Positions 57,229 through 64,000 of a stretch of 64,000 bases of DNA are shown here, in pieces. Each line of letters opens with the position of its first letter. Position 1 is the stretch's first letter. Source of the stretch: Oceaniglobus roseus (lineage in GTDB: Bacteria; Pseudomonadota; Alphaproteobacteria; Rhodobacterales; Rhodobacteraceae); the NCBI RefSeq assembly GCF_002869745.1, contig NZ_PNOS01000011.1, positions 1 to 64,000 on the forward strand. Direction: 5' to 3'. The notes beneath the pieces were generated by a model that saw nothing but the letters and a program-made list of their open reading frames with translations, made no database searches and was not told where the DNA came from. The translations under genes and the position numbers were made by a program.

Positions 57229-58306
57229 CGTCATCGCAGAAGCCCGCCGCCAGACCGAGATCTGCAACGCCTGCCGTTATTGCGAGGGCTTCTGTTCGGT
57301 CTTTCCGGCGCTGACCCGCAACAAGGCCTTCGCGGACGGCGACATCACCCATCTCGCGAACCTCTGCCACAACTGCCGGGGCTGCTATTATTCCTGCCAG
57401 TACACCGCGCCGCACGAATTCGCGCTGAACTTCCCTGCGGCGCTGGCGGAGGTGCGGCAGGAGAGCTGGGAGCGCCACGCCTGGCCGCGTCCGTTCGCGC
57501 GGCTGTTCCATGAAAGCGGCGTGGCCATCGCGGTGGTCCTCGTCGCGGGCTTCGCGCTGATCCTCGGGATGCTTCAGACCCTGCACTCCGGGGGCGGGTC
57601 GGGCTTCTATGCCTATCTCGCCCATGGCGCGATGGTCGCGCTGTTCCTGCCGGCCTTCCTGCTGCCGCTCGCCTCGGTCGCCGTCAGCCTGCGTGGCTAC
57701 TGGCAGGAAATCGGGGGCGGGTCGCTGCGCTGGCGCGACCTGCTGGGTGCGGGCAGATCCGCGGCACGGCTGAAGAACCTCGACGGCGGGCAGGGGCAGG
57801 GCTGCAACTTCGAGCAGGGCGACCGCTATTCGGACCGGCGGCGCTGGCTGCACCAGACGGTGCTCTACGGGTTCCTGCTGTGTTTCGCGGCGACGTCCTC
57901 CGGCACGGTCCTCCATTACGCGTTCGACATGCAGGCACCCTACGGTTTCTTCAGCCTTCCGAAACTGCTGGGCGTGCCGGGCGGCATCCTGCTGACGGTC
58001 GGCTGCGCGGGCCTCGCCTGGCTCAAGACGCAGGCCGACCCCGCGCTCGGTGCGGTGCGCGTCTGGGGCGGCGAGATGGCGTTCGTCCTGCTGCTGGGCG
58101 CGACAGGTGCCACCGGGCTTGCGCTCTATCTTGCGAGCGGTACGGCCGCGGTTCCGGTGCTGCTGACGATCCATCTCGGGACGGTCCTGGCCTTCTTCCT
58201 GCTGCTGCCCTTCAGCAAGATGGTCCACGGGTTCTACCGGTTTGCCACCCTGGTCGCGGAGGAGCAGAAGAAGGCCGCCGTACGGGACGCCCAGGCCCGG
58301 CCCTGA
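57218..58306 (+). CDS. tcuB: Tricarballylate utilization protein TcuB
   Basis: A 362-residue membrane-anchored Fe-S and heme protein. Two 4Fe-4S-type clusters of cysteines, CNACRYCEGFC (about 17-27) and CHNCRGCYYSC (about 50-60), precede six membrane segments with histidines for heme. It re-oxidises the TcuA flavin and passes electrons to the quinone pool. It overlaps tcuA by 11 bases, which implies coupled translation. No TcuC-type permease is present; the TTT system probably supplies uptake. Confidence 0.92.
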   Translation: MSIDVIAEARRQTEICNACRYCEGFCSVFPALTRNKAFADGDITHLANLCHNCRGCYYSCQYTAPHEFALNFPAALAEVRQESWERHAWPRPFARLFHESGVAIAVVLVAGFALILGMLQTLHSGGGSGFYAYLAHGAMVALFLPAFLLPLASVAVSLRGYWQEIGGGSLRWRDLLGAGRSAARLKNLDGGQGQGCNFEQGDRYSDRRRWLHQTVLYGFLLCFAATSSGTVLHYAFDMQAPYGFFSLPKLLGVPGGILLTVGCAGLAWLKTQADPALGAVRVWGGEMAFVLLLGATGATGLALYLASGTAAVPVLLTIHLGTVLAFFLLLPFSKMVHGFYRFATLVAEEQKKAAVRDAQARP

Positions 58307-58359
58307 TCGGAGCCGGGCCGGGACCCGAGGGAAATTCGTGAGCGCAATCAGAAGCTGGT

Positions 58360-58387
58360 AACATATAAAAGCTATATTATTAGATGT
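58360..58387 (+). promoter_or_regulatory. Candidate GntR/UTRA operator 1
   Basis: The site starts AACATATAA and has ACAT-N19-ATGT spacing, the same as the site before the GntR/UTRA gene at 62464-62491. It lies about 76 bases before the crotonase start in the AT-rich promoter region. Confidence 0.6.
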
Positions 58388-58463
58388 AATGCTTGCGCCC
58401 GTGACTTGCCTGTGCGAGAACGGGCCGCAGTCCGGTCAGTGTCTGCGCTCGGGAAGCACCGCC

Positions 58464-59228
58464 ATGATCCTTGAAACGCTTTCGGTTTCCGTCACCGACC
58501 ATGTCGCCACCGTGACGATCGATCGCCCGCCCGTGAACGCCCAGAACAACAAGCTGCGCGAGGAAATGCAGCTGGTGATGGACAGCCTTGGCGACCGGAC
58601 CGACGTGCGGGCCATCGTGCTGACGGGCGAGGGCAAGGCCTTCTCCGCCGGGGCGGACCTGTCCGAGCGTCCGACGCAGGAGCCGGGTGCCTATACCGCG
58701 CACAACCGGCGGGTCCGTGCCAGTTTCGACTGCATCATGGAGTGCCCCAAGCCCGTGATCGCCGCGGTCAACGGTCCCGCCATCGGAGCGGGCTGCGTGA
58801 CGGCGCTGTGCTGCGACATCCTGGTGTTTTCGGAGAAGGGATATCTTCAGATGACCGAGGTGACCGTCGGCCTGGCCGGCGGGGTAAGCCATGTGCGGCG
58901 TCACCTCGGCGAATCCGACGCGCGGATGATGCTGTTCACGGCGCGTCGCCTCTACGGGCCGGACCTGCTGCGCATGGGGGTGGCCTCGGCCTGCACCGCG
59001 CCCGAGGACCTGATGGAGACGGCCCTGGGCATCGCCCGCGACATCGCCAGGGCCAGTCCTTCGGCCGTGCGCGCTGCGAAGGCGTCCTTCCAGGTGACCG
59101 AGGGCCAGTCGATCTATGAGGGCTACCGGTTCGAGCAGGGCCAGACCAAGGCGCTTTCCACCTCGCAGGACAGCGCAGAAGCGATGGCCGCGTTCCGCGA
59201 AAAGCGGGCGCCGATCTTCAAGCCGTGA
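58464..59228 (+). CDS. Enoyl-CoA hydratase/isomerase family protein (region F)
   Basis: A 254-residue crotonase with oxyanion segments GEGKAFSAGADLSE and GPAIGAGCVTAL. The start at 58464 gives the usual family beginning (MILETLSVSVTDHVATVTID); an ATG 25 codons earlier adds a Cys-rich piece. It heads an operon with a 2-hydroxyacid dehydrogenase and a fumarase-type hydratase. The CoA-transferase at the window end may supply its substrate. The reaction is not identified. Confidence 0.85.
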   Translation: MILETLSVSVTDHVATVTIDRPPVNAQNNKLREEMQLVMDSLGDRTDVRAIVLTGEGKAFSAGADLSERPTQEPGAYTAHNRRVRASFDCIMECPKPVIAAVNGPAIGAGCVTALCCDILVFSEKGYLQMTEVTVGLAGGVSHVRRHLGESDARMMLFTARRLYGPDLLRMGVASACTAPEDLMETALGIARDIARASPSAVRAAKASFQVTEGQSIYEGYRFEQGQTKALSTSQDSAEAMAAFREKRAPIFKP

Positions 59229-59238
59229 CGGCCCCCGC

Positions 59239-60159
59239 ATGACAGGGGTGCCCATGGTTGCGGTCCTGGGACGGATACCGCCGGATGTGCGCGCCGCGCT
59301 GGACGGCGAGGTGTCGCTGTTGGAGGCGGGCGCACTTGCGGCGCTCGACGGGCCGTCGCGTGCCGGAATAGGGCTTGGACTGACCTCGGCCATGGGCGGG
59401 GGGAATGCCGAAACACTGGACAAGCTGCCGGGACTGCGAGCCATTGCCAGCGTCGGTGCCGGGACGGACGCCTTCGATCTCGCCGATCTGTCGCGGCGGG
59501 GCATCGCGCTCTGTCCGACGCCGGACGTGATGACGGAGGACACGGCGGAGTGCGCGGTCGGCCTTGTCATTGCGCTTCTGCGCAACGTCGTCGGGAACGA
59601 CCGCTTCGTGCGGCGGGGTGACTGGGTTGCGGGGCGCGCGCCCCTTGGCTGGCGCGTGTCGGGCCGTCGGATCGGCGTGGTCGGTCTGGGACGGATCGGT
59701 GCGCGCGTGGCGGAGAAGCTCGCCGCGCTCGGCTGCGTGGTCTCGTATACGGGGCGCAGCGCGAAGGCCGCGCCCTGGACGTTCGTCAGCGATGTCGCAC
59801 GCCTGGCCGACGCGGTCGATGTGCTGGTGCTGACCTGCGCGGGCGGGGAAGGCACCAGGGGGCTGGTCGGTGCGGAGGTGCTGGACCGGCTGGGACCGGA
59901 CGGGTTTCTGGTCAACGTCTCGCGCGGGTCTGTGGTGGACGAAGCTGCCCTGATCGCCGCGCTGGAAGAGGGCAGGATCGCGGGCGCGGCGCTCGACGTC
60001 TTCGAGAACGAGCCGACGCCGGACCCCCGGTTCGCGGAACTTCGGACCTGCATCTTGTCGCCCCATGCCGCGACATTCACCCGCGAGAACCGGCGCGACT
60101 TGATTTCGGAGATCAGGCGGCTGTTGGGTCTTGCTACGTCGACGGCCGTTTCAGCATAG
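59239..60159 (+). CDS. D-isomer-specific 2-hydroxyacid dehydrogenase
   Basis: A 306-residue NAD(P)-dependent dehydrogenase. Cofactor motif GVVGLGRIGARVAEK is at about 148-162; the catalytic Arg, Glu and His are seen in NVSRGSVVDEAAL, ENEPTPDP and LSPHAAT. It is related to glyoxylate/hydroxypyruvate reductases and reduces a 2-keto acid or the reverse. An ATG five codons later (59254) has a better ribosome site (AGGGG) and may be the true start. Confidence 0.87.
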   Translation: MTGVPMVAVLGRIPPDVRAALDGEVSLLEAGALAALDGPSRAGIGLGLTSAMGGGNAETLDKLPGLRAIASVGAGTDAFDLADLSRRGIALCPTPDVMTEDTAECAVGLVIALLRNVVGNDRFVRRGDWVAGRAPLGWRVSGRRIGVVGLGRIGARVAEKLAALGCVVSYTGRSAKAAPWTFVSDVARLADAVDVLVLTCAGGEGTRGLVGAEVLDRLGPDGFLVNVSRGSVVDEAALIAALEEGRIAGAALDVFENEPTPDPRFAELRTCILSPHAATFTRENRRDLISEIRRLLGLATSTAVSA

Positions 60160-60171
60160 GGAGGAACCGCA

Positions 60172-61041
60172 ATGGCGATCACGGACGAGATGATCCTCCA
60201 CGCGACGAAGGAGCTTTACTCCCGCGCCCTGCGGAAAGTGCCGGAGGACGCGAAGGCGGCCTTAGCACAGGCGATGACGACCGAGACCGACGAGACCGCG
60301 CGTCACACTCTGGAGCTTCAGTTGCGCAGTGCCGAACTGGCGGAGAAGAAGGACCGCTTTGTGTGTTCGGACAGCGGCGTGCCGGTCTATTTCGTCAAGG
60401 TCGGCGCCGGAGCCGAACTGAAGTGCGACTTCAAGACGTCGATCCGGGCGGGCTACGAAGAACTGGTCGATACCATCGAGCCGCCGATGCTCAAGCACGT
60501 CACGAACCCCCTGACGCTGGAGCGCAGCTATCACGGCAAGGACATGCCCATCGTCAGCTACGATTTCGAAAGCGGCATCGACTACGTCGAGATCATCTGT
60601 TCGCCCAAGGCGCTCGGGTCCGGCCGCTGGGCTGCGATGGAGCTGTTCACCTTCCCGTCGCTCGAGGAGATCGAGACCTACATCCTCGACGTCGCGATCA
60701 AGGCCGGGGCGCAGCACTGTCCGCCCGTCGTCATGGGCGTCGGGATCGGCGGCACGTTCGATCACTGCGCGGGTCTCGCCAAGAAGCAGACGCTGCGCAA
60801 GATCGGCACGACCAATCCGGATCCGGCGCTCGCGGCGATGGAGGAGCGGCTGTTCAGGGCGGTGAATGCCCTTGGCTTCGGCCCGATGGGCACCGGAGGG
60901 GACACGACCGTGCTGGGGGTGCATGTGGACTATGCGAGCGGGCACGGCTTCACCCCCGTGGCCGTGGCGTTCAACTGCTGGATCAACCGGCGGACCAGCG
61001 TGAAGATCTGGGGCGACGGCCGGATGGAGTGGGGCGAATGA
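60172..61041 (+). CDS. Class I fumarase-type hydratase, alpha subunit
   Basis: A 289-residue Fe-S hydro-lyase subunit (FumA N-terminal/TtdA family). The conserved cysteines are in FVCSDSGVP, AGAQHCPPVVMGVGIGG and AFNCWIN, which fit a 4Fe-4S site; GGTFDHCAGLAKK is a family mark. Substrates of the family are fumarate, tartrate, mesaconate or dimethylmaleate. GGAGGAA precedes the ATG, and the stop overlaps the beta subunit start. Confidence 0.88.
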   Translation: MAITDEMILHATKELYSRALRKVPEDAKAALAQAMTTETDETARHTLELQLRSAELAEKKDRFVCSDSGVPVYFVKVGAGAELKCDFKTSIRAGYEELVDTIEPPMLKHVTNPLTLERSYHGKDMPIVSYDFESGIDYVEIICSPKALGSGRWAAMELFTFPSLEEIETYILDVAIKAGAQHCPPVVMGVGIGGTFDHCAGLAKKQTLRKIGTTNPDPALAAMEERLFRAVNALGFGPMGTGGDTTVLGVHVDYASGHGFTPVAVAFNCWINRRTSVKIWGDGRMEWGE

Positions 61042-61661
61042 CGCTGCGCGAACACGACCTCACGCTGCCGCTCACGGAAGACGCCGTCCGTGCGCTGAAC
61101 GTGGGTGATATCGTCTATCTGACGGGCGAGATTTTCGCGACGGCGGGCATGCCGACCCATGACCGCCTGCTGGGCTGCCTCGACGGGGTGGAGGATCTGC
61201 CGTTCGACCTGAAGGGCGGTGCGCTGTTCCACCTCGGAAGCCTGAACGAGGAGGGCGAGGACGGCGCGCTCCGGATCGTCTACATGAACCCGACCACCAG
61301 CACGCGGTTCAACGCCCATATGCCGCGGCTCATTCCGGGCCTCGGTCTGCGGGCCACCGGCGGCAAGGGGGGGCTGAGCGCGGAGAGCGCGAAGGCGATG
61401 GCCGAGGCCGGTTGCGTGTACCTCGCGTTTCTCGGTGGCGGGGCAGAGATCATCACGGCGGGCATCCGGCGGGTGACGGGTATCGGGTGGCCGGAGATGA
61501 TCTCGCATTACCGGATCGCGCGGATCGAGGTCGATCGCCTCGGGCCTCTGACCGTCGGGATAGATGCGCACGGCAACAGCATCTACGACCGGACGACGGC
61601 GGCTGCGTTGGACAAACGGCAAGCCATTCTGGAGGAGATGCGGAAGGCGAGGGGGGCCTGA
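61038..61661 (+). CDS. Class I fumarase-type hydratase, beta subunit
   Basis: A 207-residue partner of the alpha subunit (FumA C-terminal/TtdB family). Typical stretches are LNVGDIVYLTGEIFATAG, DLKGGALFHLG, TTSTRFNAHMPRLI and GGKGGLS. It starts in the alpha stop (ATGA) and ends eight bases before the stop of the opposite GntR gene. The two subunits together make a mononuclear Fe-S dehydratase for a dicarboxylate; which acid is unclear. Confidence 0.88.
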   Translation: MTLREHDLTLPLTEDAVRALNVGDIVYLTGEIFATAGMPTHDRLLGCLDGVEDLPFDLKGGALFHLGSLNEEGEDGALRIVYMNPTTSTRFNAHMPRLIPGLGLRATGGKGGLSAESAKAMAEAGCVYLAFLGGGAEIITAGIRRVTGIGWPEMISHYRIARIEVDRLGPLTVGIDAHGNSIYDRTTAAALDKRQAILEEMRKARGA

Positions 61662-61668
61662 GCGCCCG

Positions 61669-62421
61669 TCAGGTCAGCTTGAACTCGACCCGGACCGTGT
61701 CGCCGCGGTAGATCCCGTTGGCGATAAGGGCCGTTGTTCCGTCTTCGGCAACCGCGACCCTCTGGACATAGGCGATGGGGTCGCCCAGCAGCACGCCCAG
61801 CAGTTCGCTGACTTCGGGGTCCGCCGAGCCGATGGTCAATGTCTGTCGGGCGTCGACGATCTTCAGGCCGGGAATATCCGCAATGAGGCGCATGGACGTC
61901 TTCGTCGTGAAATCCCGCTCATCAATTCTGTCCGCGAGGCGTTCGTCGATGAAGACGTCGGCGAGCAGGAAAGCCTGGCCCTCCCTGCTGTGGCGTCGCC
62001 GAAGGTGCCGGTAGGAGGGCGCAAGCTCACCAGTCCCCGCGGGAATGTCGGTCGGAGTAGCGTCGGCTTCGGAGCCAAGGAGTTCGATCCGGGCATTGGC
62101 CCGCGCCATCAGAAGGCCGTTCCAGTCGGTCTGCACCTCGCACCAGAGATCGCGGCGGTTGTTCTTGCGCACGAAGGTTCCCTTGGCGCGGAACCGCTCG
62201 ATCAGGCCTTCCTGTTCGAGAAGGCTCAGGGCCTGCCGGATGGTCATGTTGGCGACGCCGCATTCCTTGGCCAGTTCCTCGACCGTAGGGATGCGGGAAT
62301 CGACGGGCCATTCGCTGGTCTCGATCCGCCGGCGGAACAGGGCGGCCAGTTGCAGGTAGCGGGCCACGGCGCTTTTCCGGATGGCTGTCGCCGTCGTGGT
62401 TGTCGGTTCGCTGTCGGGCAT
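61669..62421 (-). CDS. GntR-family regulator, HutC/UTRA type
   Basis: A 250-residue repressor. The winged helix (about 20-85) includes RIPTVEELAKECGVANMTIR and LLEQEGLIERFRAKGTF; the UTRA ligand domain fills about 95-245, with FLLADVFIDERLADRI and a C-terminal substrate-pocket strand. The ATG at 62421 has GGAGG five bases upstream; a GTG eight codons earlier is weaker. It faces the hydratase operon and shares ACAT-N19-ATGT sites with it. Confidence 0.85.
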   Translation of the reverse strand: MPDSEPTTTTATAIRKSAVARYLQLAALFRRRIETSEWPVDSRIPTVEELAKECGVANMTIRQALSLLEQEGLIERFRAKGTFVRKNNRRDLWCEVQTDWNGLLMARANARIELLGSEADATPTDIPAGTGELAPSYRHLRRRHSREGQAFLLADVFIDERLADRIDERDFTTKTSMRLIADIPGLKIVDARQTLTIGSADPEVSELLGVLLGDPIAYVQRVAVAEDGTTALIANGIYRGDTVRVEFKLT

Positions 62422-62462
62422 CCGCGCCTCCGCATTCGCACCCACCTCGCACCGGCAAGGTG

Positions 62463-62493
62463 AAACATATAATTGTGCTAGCTTAATATGTTT
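62463..62493 (-). promoter_or_regulatory. Candidate GntR/UTRA operator 2
   Basis: Inverted arms AAACATAT (62463-62470) and ATATGTTT (62486-62493) around a GCTAGC core, 42 bases before the GntR/UTRA start. It matches 58360-58387 in spacing and in AACATATAA. The rest of the gap to 62576 shows no gene. Confidence 0.65.
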
Positions 62494-62576
62494 TCAAGCT
62501 GTCCGGCAAGCCGGATCGACCCGCGCCCGGGCGGCTGTGGCCATGCGATGTTTTCCGGGACGGGATCGCCTGCGGT

Positions 62577-63188
62577 CTATTCGGCGGCGGCGCGCATCGG
62601 GCCGGGGGGGAGCAACGTGCGCGACGTCGCAGCGGAGTTCAGCTGGGCCGGAATGTGATCGGGCAGCGGTATGCCATGGTTGTTCAGCGTCATCGCGACC
62701 ATCGAGTAATAACCGACGACGGCCGACAGCTCGACGGCGCCGACAGCGCCCCAGCGGTCGAGCACGGCGGCATAGGCGGTGTCGCCTGCCTTTCCGTGTT
62801 CAAGAAGTTCCCGGCAGAATTCGTAGATCGCGCGTGCGGCCACATCCGAAAAGTCGGGAACCTTGCAGGTGCGGATTGCCTCGATGACGGTCTCGTCCAG
62901 TCCGGCAGTGCGCGCCGCGTCGGCGTGGATCGTCCACTCGAGCTCGCTGTTCCAGTGCCGGGCCGTGACGAGGATCGCCAGTTCGTTGAGGCTGCGCGGC
63001 AGAGATGTCTCGAACCGCAGGACCTGGCCGAGGGCCTGCCAGGCATCGGCGAGGGACGGGTTGTGGAGCGCTGCGCGCAGCGGCCCGACAAGGGTGCCGC
63101 GCGGGCCGCTGACGATCTTGTCGTAGACGGCCCGCTGGGCCGCGTTCATCTCGTCCGGGCCGGGCAGGGGGATGCGGGGGCCCGTCAT
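62577..63188 (-). CDS. Carboxymuconolactone decarboxylase-like (AhpD-fold) protein
   Basis: A 203-residue CMD/AhpD-fold protein. The family stretch LNELAILVTARHWNSELEWTIH leads to HADAARTAGL, but the CxxC redox motif of AhpD is absent, so a decarboxylase, lactone-opening or binding role is more likely than peroxidase. It overlaps the CoA-transferase stop by four bases (ATGA) and belongs to that minus-strand operon. Confidence 0.82.
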   Translation of the reverse strand: MTGPRIPLPGPDEMNAAQRAVYDKIVSGPRGTLVGPLRAALHNPSLADAWQALGQVLRFETSLPRSLNELAILVTARHWNSELEWTIHADAARTAGLDETVIEAIRTCKVPDFSDVAARAIYEFCRELLEHGKAGDTAYAAVLDRWGAVGAVELSAVVGYYSMVAMTLNNHGIPLPDHIPAQLNSAATSRTLLPPGPMRAAAE

Positions 63189-64000
63189 GTCGTTTCCGCC
63201 TTCAGGCCAAGTGCCTCGAGGACTTCGCTGGTGTGCTCGCCCAGAAGCGGCGGCGGCCGGTCGAAGCTCAGCGCGGCCCGTTCGAACTTCATCGGGCTGA
63301 CCACGGAGGGAACCTTGCCCGACAGCGGATGCGGCAGGTCGCGCAGCATCCGGCGGTGCCTGACCTGCTCCTCGGCAAAGACCATCGGGACGGTGTTGAT
63401 CGGACCGCAGGGCACCTTGTGCTCGCCCAGGATGCGGGTCCAGTCGGCAAGGTCCTTGCCCGCGAACTGCTCCACGATGATCGGGTGCAGGGTGTCGAGG
63501 TTGCGTACACGTTGGCGGTTGGTGGCATAGCGGTCGTCCCCGGCGAGGTCGGGACGGCCGATGGCGTTGGCGAAGCGGGCGAACTGTTCGTCGTTGCCGA
63601 CGGCCAGCACGATGTGACCGTCGCGCACCGGGAACACGTCCTGCGGCTGGATGTTCGGGTGCTTGTTGCCCCGCCGCACCGGCGTCGCGCCGGACACGAG
63701 GTGGTTCATCGCCTGGTTGGCCAGCATCGCCGTCGCCACGTCGAGCATGGCGATGTCGATGGTGTCGCCCTTGCCGCTCTGCCCGCGCTCGGCCAGGGCG
63801 GCCAGCACGGAGATGGCGGCGTACATGCCGGTCATGATGTCGACGATGGGCACGCCCACCTTCTGCGGCCCGCCGCCGGGGGCGTCGTCGGGGGCGCCCG
63901 TGACGCTCATCAACCCGCCCATGGCCTGGATCATGAAGTCGTAGGCCACGTCATGGGCGCGCGGGCCGTCCTTGCCGAAGCCGGTGATGGAACAGAAGAT
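63185..64000 (-). CDS. Family III (CaiB/BaiF) CoA-transferase, 5' end cut off
   Basis: The last 271 residues of a class III CoA-transferase; the gene continues past the right edge, and its first part with the catalytic Asp is outside. Visible family marks are ITGFGKDGP, DFMIQAMGGLMSVTG, KVGVPIVDIMTGMYAA and a GDTIDIAMLD strand. It moves CoA between acids, for example from succinyl-CoA to a dicarboxylate. It is co-translated with the CMD-like gene and faces away from the crotonase-fumarase operon. Confidence 0.9.
   Translation of the reverse strand: MFCSITGFGKDGPRAHDVAYDFMIQAMGGLMSVTGAPDDAPGGGPQKVGVPIVDIMTGMYAAISVLAALAERGQSGKGDTIDIAMLDVATAMLANQAMNHLVSGATPVRRGNKHPNIQPQDVFPVRDGHIVLAVGNDEQFARFANAIGRPDLAGDDRYATNRQRVRNLDTLHPIIVEQFAGKDLADWTRILGEHKVPCGPINTVPMVFAEEQVRHRRMLRDLPHPLSGKVPSVVSPMKFERAALSFDRPPPLLGEHTSEVLEALGLKAETT

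Overview
The window is high-GC DNA (about two thirds G+C by eye). Its lpxB–mnmA–sciP–ctrA–ligA–recG backbone, GTTC-N7-GTTC LexA box, TRAP/TTT transporters and many small catabolic operons point to an alphaproteobacterium of the Rhodobacteraceae (Roseobacter group). No rRNA, tRNA, CRISPR array, transposase or phage gene was seen.

Housekeeping part (1–11.7 kb): the 3' end of lpxB, mnmA, the cell-cycle pair sciP–ctrA, a 0.9 kb gene-less stretch with imperfect repeats, ligA, recG, and mprF. ligA carries an abrupt low-GC patch over its helix-hairpin-helix region, with a large insertion. Between recG and mprF lies a 39-codon ORF for a one-helix membrane protein behind a perfect alphaproteobacterial LexA box, a candidate SOS-induced division inhibitor. 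A ~33 bp dispersed repeat occurs three times here.

Catabolic region A (11.7–30.4 kb): one long minus-strand run (solute-binding protein, two permeases, ABC ATPase, SnoaL-like protein, HisD-family dehydrogenase, SDR, LacI regulator, tandem SnoaL protein, bicupin, secreted protein, MetE-like protein, hydrolase, RraA-like protein, amidase), flanked by three plus-strand genes. Three almost identical 14 bp LacI-type operators sit before exactly the three plus-strand genes; the middle one also faces the head of the minus-strand run. This defines a coherent LacI regulon for an unidentified substrate. It is the best candidate for an undescribed system.

Region B (30.4–33.8 kb): tungstate transporter tupBCA with an excisionase-type HTH/ligand-binding regulator and a long inverted repeat in front. 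Region C (33.9–41.8 kb): a TRAP transporter fused into an operon for hydroxycinnamate-type acids (SDR, enoyl-CoA hydratase, MarR, feruloyl/coumaroyl-CoA ligase, amidohydrolase). Region D (42–46.8 kb, minus): SMC/SbcC-like ATPase, SbcD-like nuclease and WYL regulator.

Region E (47–58.3 kb): TctDE two-component system divergent from a tricarboxylate transporter (TctC, fused TctA-TctB), a PrpF-family isomerase, a small unknown protein, an AbrB-type membrane protein, a GntR/FCD regulator and TcuAB, which together suggest uptake of tricarballylate/aconitate-type acids and oxidation to cis-aconitate. Region F (58.4–64 kb): crotonase, 2-hydroxyacid dehydrogenase and a two-subunit fumarase-type hydratase, facing a GntR/UTRA regulator; upstream on the minus strand are a CMD-fold protein and a truncated family III CoA-transferase. 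Two matching ACAT-N19-ATGT sites link the regulator to this operon.
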